NCBI RefSeq assembly: GCF_005116505.1
Contig: NZ_SWBR01000004.1
Location: forward strand, 404,830 to 468,829
Length of the DNA: 64,000 nucleotides
DNA from: Pedobacter polaris
GTDB lineage: Bacteria > Bacteroidota > Bacteroidia > Sphingobacteriales > Sphingobacteriaceae
Reading direction: 5' to 3'
Shown here: positions 1-9,810 of the stretch, piece by piece
Layout of the letters: each line of letters starts with the position of its first letter
Numbering within the stretch: the first letter of the stretch is position 1
Notes under the pieces: generated by a model
Databases searched by the model: none
What the model was told of the DNA's origin: nothing
What the model saw: the letters and a program-made list of their open reading frames with translations, nothing else
Made by a program: the position numbers and the translations under genes

Positions 1-231
1 TTTTAATCATATCAAGATAGGGTAACCAAAAGCAAGGAAAATTTGCCCTATTTAACACTCTGTTATTTCTTCCTATACTTGTCGATAGAATTGAATTAAT
101 ACGTTGTTTTTCAATTGTTTACATTCAATTTAACACCTTTTGTTCTTTTCTAATATCAACTCTGGGGGTCAAATTTATTGGTATTTCCACTATATAAAAA
201 GCCTTAATTTCCTAATTATCCAGAACGTTTG

Positions 232-289
232 ACGCTACAAATTTCACACCCCCGTTACTTTGTCCTGTTTTACAAAACGCTACAAATTT
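232..289. repeat. 13-base direct repeat pair ACGCTACAAATTT
   Basis: ACGCTACAAATTT occurs at 232-244 and again at 277-289, 45 bases apart start to start. It could be the trace of an interspersed element or a pair of protein-binding sites. Nothing else in the sequence decides between these. Confidence 0.5.
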
Positions 290-422
290 GCAGCCTAATA
301 ATTCGATGTACAACTGATAGTTGGTTACCTTAGATACATGCTCTATTCAAATAAATATTTCAAAAAAATTCATTTATTAGAAATATAGTTTACATAATCA
401 ATTTTTAGTTAAATAGTGTTTC

Positions 423-449
423 AAAATACTTTATGTTATAAAGTATTTT
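423..449. promoter_or_regulatory. perfect 12-base inverted repeat, possible operator or attenuator
   Basis: AAAATACTTTAT (423-434) pairs perfectly with ATAAAGTATTTT (438-449) around a GTT loop. It has no GC-rich stem and no T run directly after it, so it is a poor intrinsic terminator. It lies 170 bases before the first gene of the cyclase operon. An operator for a dimeric regulator, or an mRNA hairpin, are the two readings I would consider. Confidence 0.35.
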
Positions 450-618
450 ATATAGCCATTTTTTATATCAGCGATTTTCTGAAGAAGAAAAAAATGCTTT
501 ATAAAATGGCATTATTAATAAAAAGCATTAGTAGGCCTAAGAAGATAGTGAAGGGCGATGTGTGTAGGTACTATTAAAAAATATAAATTTTAACAATCTA
601 AACTATCAAATTATCGCC

Positions 619-2724
619 ATGCCAAAAGATCCAAAAGAATACCTCGATTTTGCTAATAGTGAAGTGACCTCTAGATTAAGCGACGGTATTAAAAAAGAGC
701 TGATAGAAGAAGGCTTTCCAAGCTATATGTGCTACTCTTTCATCGAAACTGCCAAAGAAACAAATAGTGTTATTTTAAGTAGGTTACCTGGTGGGGTTGG
801 AACAGATTTGATAGAGCAAGGTTATGATTTAAAGGGTTTTCATATTAAGGCAAAATCTTGCAATTGGGGTCCAATGGCTGGGTTTATCTGTCAACTACCG
901 TTATTCAACAAGTTGGGGATTGATAAAGTAAGCTATAATACTGAAAATATTGGACATTACTTAAAACATCTAGATCATTTCAATGGTAATAAAACTAATA
1001 TTGCAGCTTATGAATTGCAAAGAGCTGGTGAAAGGGCAATAGTTGAGGCCCGAAAAAAGGCTGATACAGATAGACAAGTCTCAATTCAAGAAATTAATAA
1101 ATATTATATTCCGGAAGTAACTAGGATTAATAAGTTTTATGATGAGGAAATTTTAAAGATTCTAACTACTGCTCGAACAGAAGAGCAAACATCAGGAGAG
1201 TGGTCCGGAGAAAATGCCATAAAAGCAGGTAACCCATTTATTCCTTTAAGAAGAAAGCTCACACATGGAGATGTACTTGATATGCGTGGTGTTGATGATG
1301 TGCTGATACTAAGCCCAAGACTAATTTATGGGACCGCAAAAAATGTAACTAATGAGAAAGAGCCAAGTAAAAACAAACCCACCATAATTACTGAATTTTT
1401 ATTGGTGAAGGCAGATGATGACATTTGGGACATTTATCATGGAAGGATTTTGTATAAGAAAAGAGATAGTGATACAGCATTTAATAATTCCTTTGACGGC
1501 AAGGTGATAACCGATAAAGTAGAGGAGAAGGTGAGAACAAAATACCAAAAATTTATTGGGCAAATATTCGAAATCTATAAAGAGAATCCTTATAAAATAG
1601 AGGCAGTTTTTGAAGGCGAGGGATACATCGCCCGGATTAACGCCGAGCTTGCCAAGACTAATATATTTGGGAGAATAGTTGGAGATGCAACTTTTTATAA
1701 AGTACGTGGTTTTGTAAATCCTTTCCCACCATTTGAGCTTGGTCCAAAATATTATAAGAACGCTGTTTCTGGAGATTATGACTTATTTGGCATTTGGCCA
1801 TCTATGAATCTTACCCAAGATGAACTCATCCGCCAATCTGAATTGGTGACAGGGAAATACACTCGGATGGGTGGTAAAATGTTTACAACATACTTCGGTA
1901 ATAAAGGCAATTTTGCTATTGAATTTATTCCTGGCTTTAAAGAGTTAAATCCAGATGGCAGTATCCCTATTTTAAAAGAAAGTGCCGAGTTTGGCAATAT
2001 GCACAGCTGGGGGCATTTAGTGTCTGGTTTGCTAAATAGTTTTGGAGCAAGTTTTATCGAAGCTTTTGCTGATGGAACAAGGTCTACCGCAAATAAAGGT
2101 TTTCATAGTGATGAGGGTGGGAGGCCGGGCATTATGGAGGTTGAGTTTCCAATTGCAGTTTTCATGCCTAAGAAAATGGTAAGCAAAGCGCTAAATAATA
2201 AGTATGATAAAGAGCTTAAAGTAAAAACAATTGCTGCCAGAACAACTACGGTAAGCACATACGGAGGTTTAATCAAATCACCAGAAGAGCTCCTTCTTTT
2301 TATGTTGGAATGTATGAATAACGATTATCGAATATTGGTTCATTACAGATGGCTGATTCATTTATTGTACAATACTCTCCCAATAATAGATGTTAAAAGA
2401 GAATTTAGAAAAGCATTAGACAATAATATAGCGAATGTCAGAAAATATGCGAAGGATGGTTTTGATATTAACAACCCAGATATGAAGGAATTTGATGCGA
2501 TTGATAATAATCAAGATATTATTGATGCGATGATGGCACCTAATCATGCATCTTATCTTGCAGATCTAAAAAAGATACTTGGTTGTGAAAATGATACCAG
2601 TGAATTTTTTGAAAGATTTAGAAGTTTAATGTTTAGTTATGCTTTTTTAAGCGAGCAACCTTCAATGGGAAAAAGATTTGAAGTAGAACAACTAATGTTT
2701 AATTATCCAATTAAACAAGCTTAA
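619..2724 (+). CDS. ExoY/edema-factor-like nucleotidyl cyclase
   Basis: This is a predicted cyclase of the bacterial toxin class (CyaA, edema factor, ExoY), which makes cAMP or other cyclic NMPs. The N-terminal catalytic signature is at residues 72-89: K72-G, then K79-S-C-N-W-G-P-M-A-G-F. K72 and K79 align with CyaA K58 and K65; the CyaA H63 position is Lys (K77), which I recall is also so in ExoY. The metal-binding D-Y-D-L-F is at 386-390 (D386, D388), and H496 with S-D-E fits the metal-binding histidine block. The two catalytic halves lie about 307 residues apart, against roughly 130-145 in the known toxins, so residues about 140-340 look like an added domain. At 701 aa it is longer than ExoY. 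There is no signal peptide. It is the first gene of the operon, 5 bases before the next. The fold call is strong; substrate, activator and target are unknown. Confidence 0.85.
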   Translation: MPKDPKEYLDFANSEVTSRLSDGIKKELIEEGFPSYMCYSFIETAKETNSVILSRLPGGVGTDLIEQGYDLKGFHIKAKSCNWGPMAGFICQLPLFNKLGIDKVSYNTENIGHYLKHLDHFNGNKTNIAAYELQRAGERAIVEARKKADTDRQVSIQEINKYYIPEVTRINKFYDEEILKILTTARTEEQTSGEWSGENAIKAGNPFIPLRRKLTHGDVLDMRGVDDVLILSPRLIYGTAKNVTNEKEPSKNKPTIITEFLLVKADDDIWDIYHGRILYKKRDSDTAFNNSFDGKVITDKVEEKVRTKYQKFIGQIFEIYKENPYKIEAVFEGEGYIARINAELAKTNIFGRIVGDATFYKVRGFVNPFPPFELGPKYYKNAVSGDYDLFGIWPSMNLTQDELIRQSELVTGKYTRMGGKMFTTYFGNKGNFAIEFIPGFKELNPDGSIPILKESAEFGNMHSWGHLVSGLLNSFGASFIEAFADGTRSTANKGFHSDEGGRPGIMEVEFPIAVFMPKKMVSKALNNKYDKELKVKTIAARTTTVSTYGGLIKSPEELLLFMLECMNNDYRILVHYRWLIHLLYNTLPIIDVKREFRKALDNNIANVRKYAKDGFDINNPDMKEFDAIDNNQDIIDAMMAPNHASYLADLKKILGCENDTSEFFERFRSLMFSYAFLSEQPSMGKRFEVEQLMFNYPIKQA

Positions 2725-2729
2725 AAGCG

Positions 2730-5700
2730 ATGGCAACTATAAAGATCAAAGACATTAGCGCCGATTTTGCAAATGCATTAGATGGCCACTTTAAAACTTA
2801 TGTGGGAAAACCCAATGAGAAAATAATTAATGGAGATTATACAGAATCTACCACCGGAACTTATAAAATTGAAGTAGACAGCATTGAGTTCTTAAATACT
2901 CAAGGTAAAGCAGATGCTTATATTACTAGGGACGAAGAAACAATCTTATTTTGCATTAAGCCAAAAATAGAAAAACGAAAGTTTGCAGACTATTTTCCTC
3001 AAATGGTGCCAAAAGATCCTTGGATTACAACAGACAACGCTGAACTCGCATTTCCAAACTTTGCAAACAGGGAAATTACCAAGATAGAATGGATTTATGT
3101 TTTTGCATATTCTACTAAAGAAAACATTATAATTAGTGCTGAGCTTGCTAAAAAGTTCTATACAGTTCTTGGTAAAGATGAAAGATTCATTCCACTATTA
3201 CAATCAATATCCAAGGGCGACTCATTGAATCGAGCAGAAACTGGATGGAAGGGAGGTCTGTTTTATTTTGGTACACTTCCAGAATTACCTGCTAGTAATA
3301 TGATTCCGGGGCCTATTAAAGATCTTTGGGAAATGGTGTTAGACAAAATAGATATGCAAGGTTGTGTTTATCATAAAGGAATAATACCACACCTTAAATT
3401 ATTGATTCCCATTGTAAGATTAACAAAGCCATTTGGTGATGTAGTAAGGAACTTAGAAATTGTAACAATATTTAGTTCACCACTAAATGCTATCGAGCAA
3501 ACACAGCCCATAGAGATAATTGAAGGCAAAAAAATTAAACTTGCTCAAAAACGTGAAGTTGGCATTGATGGTTTCATCAATTTTGGAAGCCAGAACATTG
3601 CTATAATTGGCGTTTTTCCCTTAGATGAAGACTTGATTCTGATTGAAGTTAAAAGTAGTTTAGCTGATTTGACTAGTTATTTGGATCAATCCTCACCATT
3701 AAATAGCCTTATTCCTGAAAAAATTGAACCTAGCTTAAAGTTTAAGGTTTCAAAACAAAATAAGAAAATCGAATCAATAAATTTTGATTTTAATATTGAG
3801 AATTGGAAGCTTATTGAAAATGTTTTTGAGCTTAAAGCAGTGAATTTTAATTGCACAATCTTCTATCCTGGTAAAATTAACCAGATGAGTGCAAAATTTA
3901 CTTCGGATGTTAAAATAGGAAGTGTATATGTTCTTGGCGAAGGAAATTTTCCAAATGGTGAAGTAAAATTATATTTAAATCCAACAAAACCACCAATATT
4001 ACTAAATGATATTGTAAATGTTTTTAGTAAAAACACAAACTTTTTTGGCAATAAGGCGATCAATGAATTAGAAGGAAGCTATGATTTAGAAAACAAGTAT
4101 TTTTCATTTACGATAGGAATAGGCAATACCTCTTGGAAAGCTGCAGATGATTTAGATTTTACACTAGATAATTTGCGATTGAGTGTATTTGGAAAAGGTA
4201 ATTATACATTTAAACTGGTTGCTAAATTTAATTATACTATAAATCATAAACCAATTACCTTTATTGGTACCGCAGATTATGATGAAACTTGGCAGTTTAG
4301 AGGGGATTGTTTCGCGGCAAATTTATCAATGGGAGACCTTGTAGAAGGTTTTGGAATAGCAAAAGATGATGTGCCTAATCAATTAAGCAAATTCCAGTTT
4401 AAAGCGCTTACTTTCGCTTTTGCTGCTAAAGAGAAACTTAAATATTTTGGAGGCAGATTTAAAATTAATTTATTTAAACAAGATATTGACTTAGATCTAC
4501 AGGTTAAAAAATTAGATACCATAACATATTTTACAGGTGACTTTAGCACTAAGATAAACGATAAAGATGCCAAGTTCAAAGTTGAGTTTGAGAAACAACC
4601 TAATGGTCATAAAATTGGCCTACAAATGTTGTTTAACTTGGCTGGAGTTGATATTTATTTAGCAGCTAAAAGTGAGACATCTGGTAAAGGTGAGGAGAAA
4701 ATCTCTGAAAAATATTTCGAAGGCGGTACTAATGGTTTAAGCATTTCGCTAACTAAATTGCTAGAGCAATTGTTAGATGGTGCTTTTGGGGTTAATTTCC
4801 CAGCTGTGTTTTTACCAGAGCTATCATTAAATGATGTCTATATCACTTATAATGGAGCTAACGCAGCAACTAATATCATCGCTTTTGCAAACATTAGTGG
4901 TAAAAAAGTAAGATTTTATCTTCAATCGCAAAGCGTGGCAGATAAAAAAGCCACTAATTATGTTTTCGGTATTGATACGGATGTAGATAGCTTGAGTAAA
5001 TTGCCATTAGTTGGTGAGGAAATGAAAGAGGTAAATCTAAATGGTGTTGGTTTTATCTATACAACTGTTGAAGGAGAATACCAATTACCAAAATTATCGG
5101 CACCAAACGCTAATGGGATATGTACGATTAAATTTGCAGATAAGGCTACTTATAAAAAAGGAGTTACGTTATTGGGTCATATTAACTTGCCAAATGATGA
5201 AAGCCCTATCAGCTTAACACTGCCAATTTCAAGGTCTAGTAGAAGTTTAGCTCTAAAAAGTAGTAAACAAAATATTGCGCTAAGAGGTGCCTCAGATTCA
5301 TTCGAACCTGCGGTAAAATGGATCAATATCAATAAAAAAATAGGACCTGTAGCTGTTAATAGAGTGGGCTTCAATTTTGCCGATGGTCAACTTTCACTTT
5401 TAATTAGCGGTGCTTTAATGTTGGCCGACTTAGCCATTAATGTAGAAGGATTAGGGCTTTCGTTTTCGCCAACCAAATTGATTAAGGGAGAAAATGTAGA
5501 GCCAGCATTTAAACTTTCAGGCTTAGGTTTGGCATTTGACAGGAAGCCATTAGAAATAAGTGGCATGCTGATGCGGACAACGCCAAAAGATAATGAATCC
5601 ATTTCTTTTTATGGTGCAGCACAAATCTCGACAGCTAATTTCAACATCAAAGGAATTGGTGCTTATGCAAAGCTAAATGATGTTGCTAAAACAGACTCTT

Positions 5701-7610
5701 TATTTATTTATGGAGTTTATAATGGCCCGATAGGTGGACCAGCTGTGTTTTTTATCACAGGCATAGCAGCAGGCTTTGGTTACAATAGAACCATACGCAT
5801 TCCTAAATTGGAAGAGGTTAAAGATTTTCCACTAGTATCTATGGTTTTGAGCGGTAAACCAAAAACGGATAGGGAAATCTTAGCCGAACTGATCGACAAT
5901 AACTGGATTCCTGCATCTGCAGGCGATTACTGGATGGCGGTTGGTGTAAAATTCACTTCCTTCAAAATTATTGAATCTTTTGTACTGCTTACCATTAAGT
6001 TTGGTGGTAAGGTAGAGTTTGCAATTATAGGTTTATCCTTATTAAAATGGCCTAGTGAAGGCACAGCTATAGTATATATAGAGCTAGCACTGTTAGCTAG
6101 GTTTGGCCCAGACAGCGATGTAATTGCCGTTACCGGTATGTTAACACCTAACTCTTACATTTTAGATAAAAACTGTAAGCTTACTGGTGGCTTTGCATTC
6201 TACACCTGGATTTCTGGTGAACATGAAGGTGATTTCGTGATCACACTGGGTGGGTATAAAACAAACTATAAAATTCCTGCCCATTATCCAGTAGTGGATC
6301 GATTAGCGTTAAATTGGAAAATTAGCGATGCCCTATCAATTAAGGGTGAAATGTATTACGCACTAACGCCAAGAGAAATTATGGCCGGCGGTAGATGGGA
6401 AATTGCTTATAATTTATCCTTTTTATCAGCTAGAGTAACTATGTGGGCTGATATGATTATAGCTTGGGCGCCTTTCCATTATGAATTCTCTGCAGGTATT
6501 ATTGTTAGAATAGAAGCCAATATTAAAGTTCTATTCGTGCATATTCACTTTAAGTTACAAATGGGTTGTGAAGTGCAAATTTGGGGACCACCGTTTGCAG
6601 GACAAATATATGTTGATTGGTCTATCTTGTCCTTTACCATTCCATTTGGTGATGGAGGAAGGCCAAAAGAAATCCCAATGGTATGGGGTAATACGACACT
6701 CAAAAGTGCTGGTAAATTAAATGACGAAAAAGTTGTTGGATTTAAGGAATCATTTGTGCCTGCGCAAATACTAGATGCAAGAATAGTGAGTGGTGCAATA
6801 AACCAGCCCCCAGGTGAAGAAAAAGGCAAGCTACAAGGTAAGGATAAACCAGCAGTTTTAGAAGTTAACGCTTACAACCTTGTAATCGCTGTAGATTCTT
6901 TCTTCCCGGTAACAACACTCCATTCGCCTCGCAAAGAAGTACTTTCTAAAGGATTACATACCAATGATTCGCCTTGTAAACCGGTTTCAACTTCTACATT
7001 GATGGATGTTGCGGGTTTAAATGTGCCTAAAACAGTAGCAGACAGTGAAAAAGAATTTGGTATTAAGCCATTAAATATTGATAACTTAGATACAGAGTTG
7101 CATGCTTGGTTAGAATTAGAAAATGGTAATGGCACAAATACACCGATAGAAGAAAATGTGACCATAATTGGTACTGCTAAAGGTATAAATAGTGCATTGT
7201 GGCAAGCTGTACCACCAACAAATAAGAAAGGGAAGCTTAAGGAGATTAGTAAAGAAGAAAAGCCAGTAATTAAAAACGTATTAACTGGATTGCAGCTTCA
7301 TGTAGTTGAAAAAAATGCTAAACTTACCTCAGTAGACCTTTCCAACCGTTTCACCCTTCTTGATCCAAAAGCTACGGTTTCTTTTTTTAGAGGAGCAGAT
7401 TCTGCAGTACAAGACGGCGGTCCTAAAAAAATGATCAAGGCTTCTTTAGCAGCCAACAAATCTAAATCTTCAGTTGACGAATTAATATCACTTGGTTTTA
7501 CAGAACTATTTAAAGATTCTAAAGCTTTGCTTTACAGCGAAGTATTAAATAGCGATCCAGTGTATATCGTCTCAATTGGACAATTATTACCAATAAACCC
7601 AATTGCTTAA
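2730..7610 (+). CDS. giant beta-rich protein, DUF6603-like
   Basis: A 1626-residue protein without a signal peptide. I place it in DUF6603 from memory, mainly on the block near residues 990-1015 with G-P-I-G-G-P-A-V-F-F then G-F-G-Y-N-R, and on its size. Most of it reads as alternating beta strands (short hydrophobic strands split by N, D, K and G), especially residues 350-800, and no transmembrane helices stand out. The C-terminal 250 residues are less regular and Pro/Lys-rich. The family has no experimentally known function that I can recall. It sits between the cyclase (5-base gap) and a 435-aa protein (17-base gap), so it is very likely co-translated with the cyclase. It might be a carrier, scaffold or lipid-groove protein, but this is a guess. 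Confidence 0.7.
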   Translation: MATIKIKDISADFANALDGHFKTYVGKPNEKIINGDYTESTTGTYKIEVDSIEFLNTQGKADAYITRDEETILFCIKPKIEKRKFADYFPQMVPKDPWITTDNAELAFPNFANREITKIEWIYVFAYSTKENIIISAELAKKFYTVLGKDERFIPLLQSISKGDSLNRAETGWKGGLFYFGTLPELPASNMIPGPIKDLWEMVLDKIDMQGCVYHKGIIPHLKLLIPIVRLTKPFGDVVRNLEIVTIFSSPLNAIEQTQPIEIIEGKKIKLAQKREVGIDGFINFGSQNIAIIGVFPLDEDLILIEVKSSLADLTSYLDQSSPLNSLIPEKIEPSLKFKVSKQNKKIESINFDFNIENWKLIENVFELKAVNFNCTIFYPGKINQMSAKFTSDVKIGSVYVLGEGNFPNGEVKLYLNPTKPPILLNDIVNVFSKNTNFFGNKAINELEGSYDLENKYFSFTIGIGNTSWKAADDLDFTLDNLRLSVFGKGNYTFKLVAKFNYTINHKPITFIGTADYDETWQFRGDCFAANLSMGDLVEGFGIAKDDVPNQLSKFQFKALTFAFAAKEKLKYFGGRFKINLFKQDIDLDLQVKKLDTITYFTGDFSTKINDKDAKFKVEFEKQPNGHKIGLQMLFNLAGVDIYLAAKSETSGKGEEKISEKYFEGGTNGLSISLTKLLEQLLDGAFGVNFPAVFLPELSLNDVYITYNGANAATNIIAFANISGKKVRFYLQSQSVADKKATNYVFGIDTDVDSLSKLPLVGEEMKEVNLNGVGFIYTTVEGEYQLPKLSAPNANGICTIKFADKATYKKGVTLLGHINLPNDESPISLTLPISRSSRSLALKSSKQNIALRGASDSFEPAVKWININKKIGPVAVNRVGFNFADGQLSLLISGALMLADLAINVEGLGLSFSPTKLIKGENVEPAFKLSGLGLAFDRKPLEISGMLMRTTPKDNESISFYGAAQISTANFNIKGIGAYAKLNDVAKTDSLFIYGVYNGPIGGPAVFFITGIAAGFGYNRTIRIPKLEEVKDFPLVSMVLSGKPKTDREILAELIDNNWIPASAGDYWMAVGVKFTSFKIIESFVLLTIKFGGKVEFAIIGLSLLKWPSEGTAIVYIELALLARFGPDSDVIAVTGMLTPNSYILDKNCKLTGGFAFYTWISGEHEGDFVITLGGYKTNYKIPAHYPVVDRLALNWKISDALSIKGEMYYALTPREIMAGGRWEIAYNLSFLSARVTMWADMIIAWAPFHYEFSAGIIVRIEANIKVLFVHIHFKLQMGCEVQIWGPPFAGQIYVDWSILSFTIPFGDGGRPKEIPMVWGNTTLKSAGKLNDEKVVGFKESFVPAQILDARIVSGAINQPPGEEKGKLQGKDKPAVLEVNAYNLVIAVDSFFPVTTLHSPRKEVLSKGLHTNDSPCKPVSTSTLMDVAGLNVPKTVADSEKEFGIKPLNIDNLDTELHAWLELENGNGTNTPIEENVTIIGTAKGINSALWQAVPPTNKKGKLKEISKEEKPVIKNVLTGLQLHVVEKNAKLTSVDLSNRFTLLDPKATVSFFRGADSAVQDGGPKKMIKASLAANKSKSSVDELISLGFTELFKDSKALLYSEVLNSDPVYIVSIGQLLPINPIA

Positions 7611-7627
7611 ATAATAATAAAGAATTT

Positions 7628-8935
7628 ATGTTAAGTAAAAACGATAGAAATGAAGAGAAGGTCTTAAAACTGCAAAGTTTTGCGAGGCCACCTTTACCAG
7701 GAGGTACTTATGTACTCAAAACAAAACTGTTTACTGATGCTGGTAAAGATGGTTTAAAAGGAATGCCTTCTAAATTTGAAGCAAAAGAAATTAAATTTCA
7801 GATTACTGCACCACGTTTCGGGATAAGCACGGAATTGATACATAGTGTTTATCCATTGCCAGGGTCTACAGGCGACTATCAAAATACATTACCTCATATT
7901 GTGTTGAAACGTAAAACATTTTGTTGGGAAAGAGTTATTGATGGAAACAAAACGAATTTTGATAAACCCTGGGTTTGTTTGTTAGTATTTACTGAAGAAG
8001 AGGTAAAGCTTGAACAAATTAAGGAAATGACAACGGAAACATTTCTGAAAGAAGATGCAGATGTCAAAGTGCCAATACTTACTTTAAACGAGGATGAAAA
8101 AATAGCAAAGACAAAGTTAAAAGCACTGGAGCTTGACATGAATCTTTTTAAACGAGTGGCTCCAAAACTGGATGAAATTAATTTTTTAGCACATAATAGG
8201 CAGGTAAATACCAATAACAAAGGGAACAATGATACCAACGGAGATAAAGGATGGTACACTACAGTTGTAGCCAATAGACTACCCATAAAAGGGATAACAA
8301 ATTATGCTTTTTTAGTTTCAATAGAAGGTTGTACAACCTATATGGAAGAACCTATGATAGCCAACGATTCGCGTAAACTTCGTTTATGCCTTCTGCATCA
8401 ATGGCAATTTATAGATATGGATGAGAAATTAGAGGATGTAGTTAAAAACTTAAATAATAATGTGAAACCTTTAACTATTGAGCTTAAAGAAGGTGCAAAC
8501 CCAACTGAACATATCAAAAGATGTCTTGATTTTGGATACGCACCTATTAACCATATCAGAAGAAACGATGAAAAATCAGTTTCATGGTATCGAGGACCAT
8601 TTGTACCACTAAATGCTGAACATCATGCTATAAAAACTTATAAAAATGCAGATCAAGCGCTTCGTTTTGATGCCAATACGAATATGTTCGATATTTCTTA
8701 TGCATCTGCCTGGCAATTAGGAAGGTTATTGGCACTACAGGATTCAAGTTTCTCTATTGCTTTAAGTAATTGGAAAAATGCTTATAAACGTGATAGACCA
8801 ATAAAAATAGCTAAAGATTTGCTGCTTAAACAAAACGTTAATCAAGAGCTGCTATCCTCTTTCATAAATGATGCAGAATCTGATGAGGTTTTAACGGATT
8901 ACCTGATTGAGTTGTGGAATAAAAATACGAAATAA
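7628..8935 (+). CDS. uncharacterised 435-aa protein of the cyclase operon
   Basis: I cannot name the family. The protein is soluble by appearance, with no signal peptide or membrane segment. It begins with a beta-rich region carrying P-R-F-G-I near residue 58 and H-I-V-L-K-R-K-T near 90. A low-complexity N/G/K linker follows (about residues 193-207), and near residues 355-375 is a block S-A-W-Q-L-G-R-L-L-A-L-Q-D-S-S-F, which looks like a conserved helical core. The start ATG is 17 bases after the stop of the DUF6603-like gene and the next gene begins 14 bases downstream. The gene is intact and matches its neighbours in base composition. Its tight position argues that its product works with the cyclase or the giant protein. 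Confidence 0.65.
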   Translation: MLSKNDRNEEKVLKLQSFARPPLPGGTYVLKTKLFTDAGKDGLKGMPSKFEAKEIKFQITAPRFGISTELIHSVYPLPGSTGDYQNTLPHIVLKRKTFCWERVIDGNKTNFDKPWVCLLVFTEEEVKLEQIKEMTTETFLKEDADVKVPILTLNEDEKIAKTKLKALELDMNLFKRVAPKLDEINFLAHNRQVNTNNKGNNDTNGDKGWYTTVVANRLPIKGITNYAFLVSIEGCTTYMEEPMIANDSRKLRLCLLHQWQFIDMDEKLEDVVKNLNNNVKPLTIELKEGANPTEHIKRCLDFGYAPINHIRRNDEKSVSWYRGPFVPLNAEHHAIKTYKNADQALRFDANTNMFDISYASAWQLGRLLALQDSSFSIALSNWKNAYKRDRPIKIAKDLLLKQNVNQELLSSFINDAESDEVLTDYLIELWNKNTK

Positions 8936-8949
8936 ATTAAAAGAGAACC

Positions 8950-9810
8950 ATGTCATATAACTTATTTACCGAAGTTTCCAAAGTATTAAAAGGCAAAGAT
9001 AAAGCAATTAACATGCCTCCCGTTCCTAAACAAGTGAGCGATTTCTTAGGTAAGCTAGGAGCGCTAGAAGAAGTACCCATGCATAATTTGATAATTGATA
9101 ATAAATACTTGCCACTGGGGAGAGAGAACAATGCCGAAAAAGGATGCATTAAACTATTTGCATTAGATCCTGAATGGATAGAGTGCCTGATAAATGGTGC
9201 TTTGAGCTTAGCCGATGAGAATGATCAACTTATTTTAGGCGAAGCAATGACCGGTAAATATACAGCCGAGTTTTACTATAACGAAGCAACTGAGAAAGTT
9301 AAAAAACAAATTATTGGTCAATATCTTCCTGAAAAATTTGAAGAAGAACTTAAAAATAGACTTGAAAACAATGGGGTTAAATATGAAGATAAGACACCAA
9401 CTGCAAATCAAAGCAATTGGAAATATACTGGTTTCTTTATCCGCTCATCAATTGTATCGACATGGAAAGGGGTAGAAATTATTGCTTATGGTAAATCTGA
9501 TACGACTGAGAAGATTGATAAAAAATTGCAAGTTGTTAAACTTGAACAAATATCGTACGATATCATTTATTGTATTTGTGAAGGCCTAATAGAAAAAATA
9601 GAAATTATTCAACCAGCAGAAACAATTCATTTCGATACCAGTAGAATTGATATTGTGAAAAGATCTGGAAACGACGGTGTGTTAAATATTAGTGAAATCG
9701 CTAAAAAAAATGGTTTTAAAGATTCAGCTATGTTAGCTGAAAAACTATTGGCAATTCCTTATAAAACAGAATTAACAATTGATCGTAAAATCGTAAAAAC
9801 ATGGAAATGA
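8950..9810 (+). CDS. uncharacterised 286-aa protein of the cyclase operon
   Basis: It resembles a group of unnamed bacterial proteins that I recall from actinobacteria and myxobacteria. They share V-P-x-V-x-x-F-L-G-K-L-x-x-L-E-x-V-P near the N-terminus, then W-I-x-x-L-I-x-G-A-L-S. A later block has G-F-F-I-R-S-S-I-V-S-x-W with a distal I-x-P-A-E-x-I-H-F. All four are visible here, at about residues 18-40, 75-87, 158-170 and 217-225. No enzyme motif, signal peptide or membrane segment is apparent. The stop codon overlaps the start of the next gene (ATGA at 9807-9810), a sign of translational coupling. I regard it as a conserved partner of the 435-aa and 1163-aa proteins. Its function is unknown. 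Confidence 0.65.
   Translation: MSYNLFTEVSKVLKGKDKAINMPPVPKQVSDFLGKLGALEEVPMHNLIIDNKYLPLGRENNAEKGCIKLFALDPEWIECLINGALSLADENDQLILGEAMTGKYTAEFYYNEATEKVKKQIIGQYLPEKFEEELKNRLENNGVKYEDKTPTANQSNWKYTGFFIRSSIVSTWKGVEIIAYGKSDTTEKIDKKLQVVKLEQISYDIIYCICEGLIEKIEIIQPAETIHFDTSRIDIVKRSGNDGVLNISEIAKKNGFKDSAMLAEKLLAIPYKTELTIDRKIVKTWK

Larger units (their letters stand above)
1..618. other. non-coding region upstream of the cyclase operon
   Basis: I see no credible gene in this AT-rich stretch. It contains a repeated ACGCTACAAATTT motif and a perfect 12-base inverted repeat, listed separately. A weaker inverted repeat pairs AATGCTTT (493-500) with AAAGCATT (522-529). The long 5' region before a large operon probably carries its promoter, but I could not pick a convincing TTTG/TAnnTTTG pair. 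Confidence 0.5.

Noticed and set aside
1776..1997. Minus-strand ORF inside the cyclase gene
   Set aside because: It overlaps a well-supported gene in another frame and its peptide has no family signal. The same applies to the other minus-strand ORFs inside the large genes, for example 7894-8286, 12191-12532, 14590-14970 and 38676-38990.
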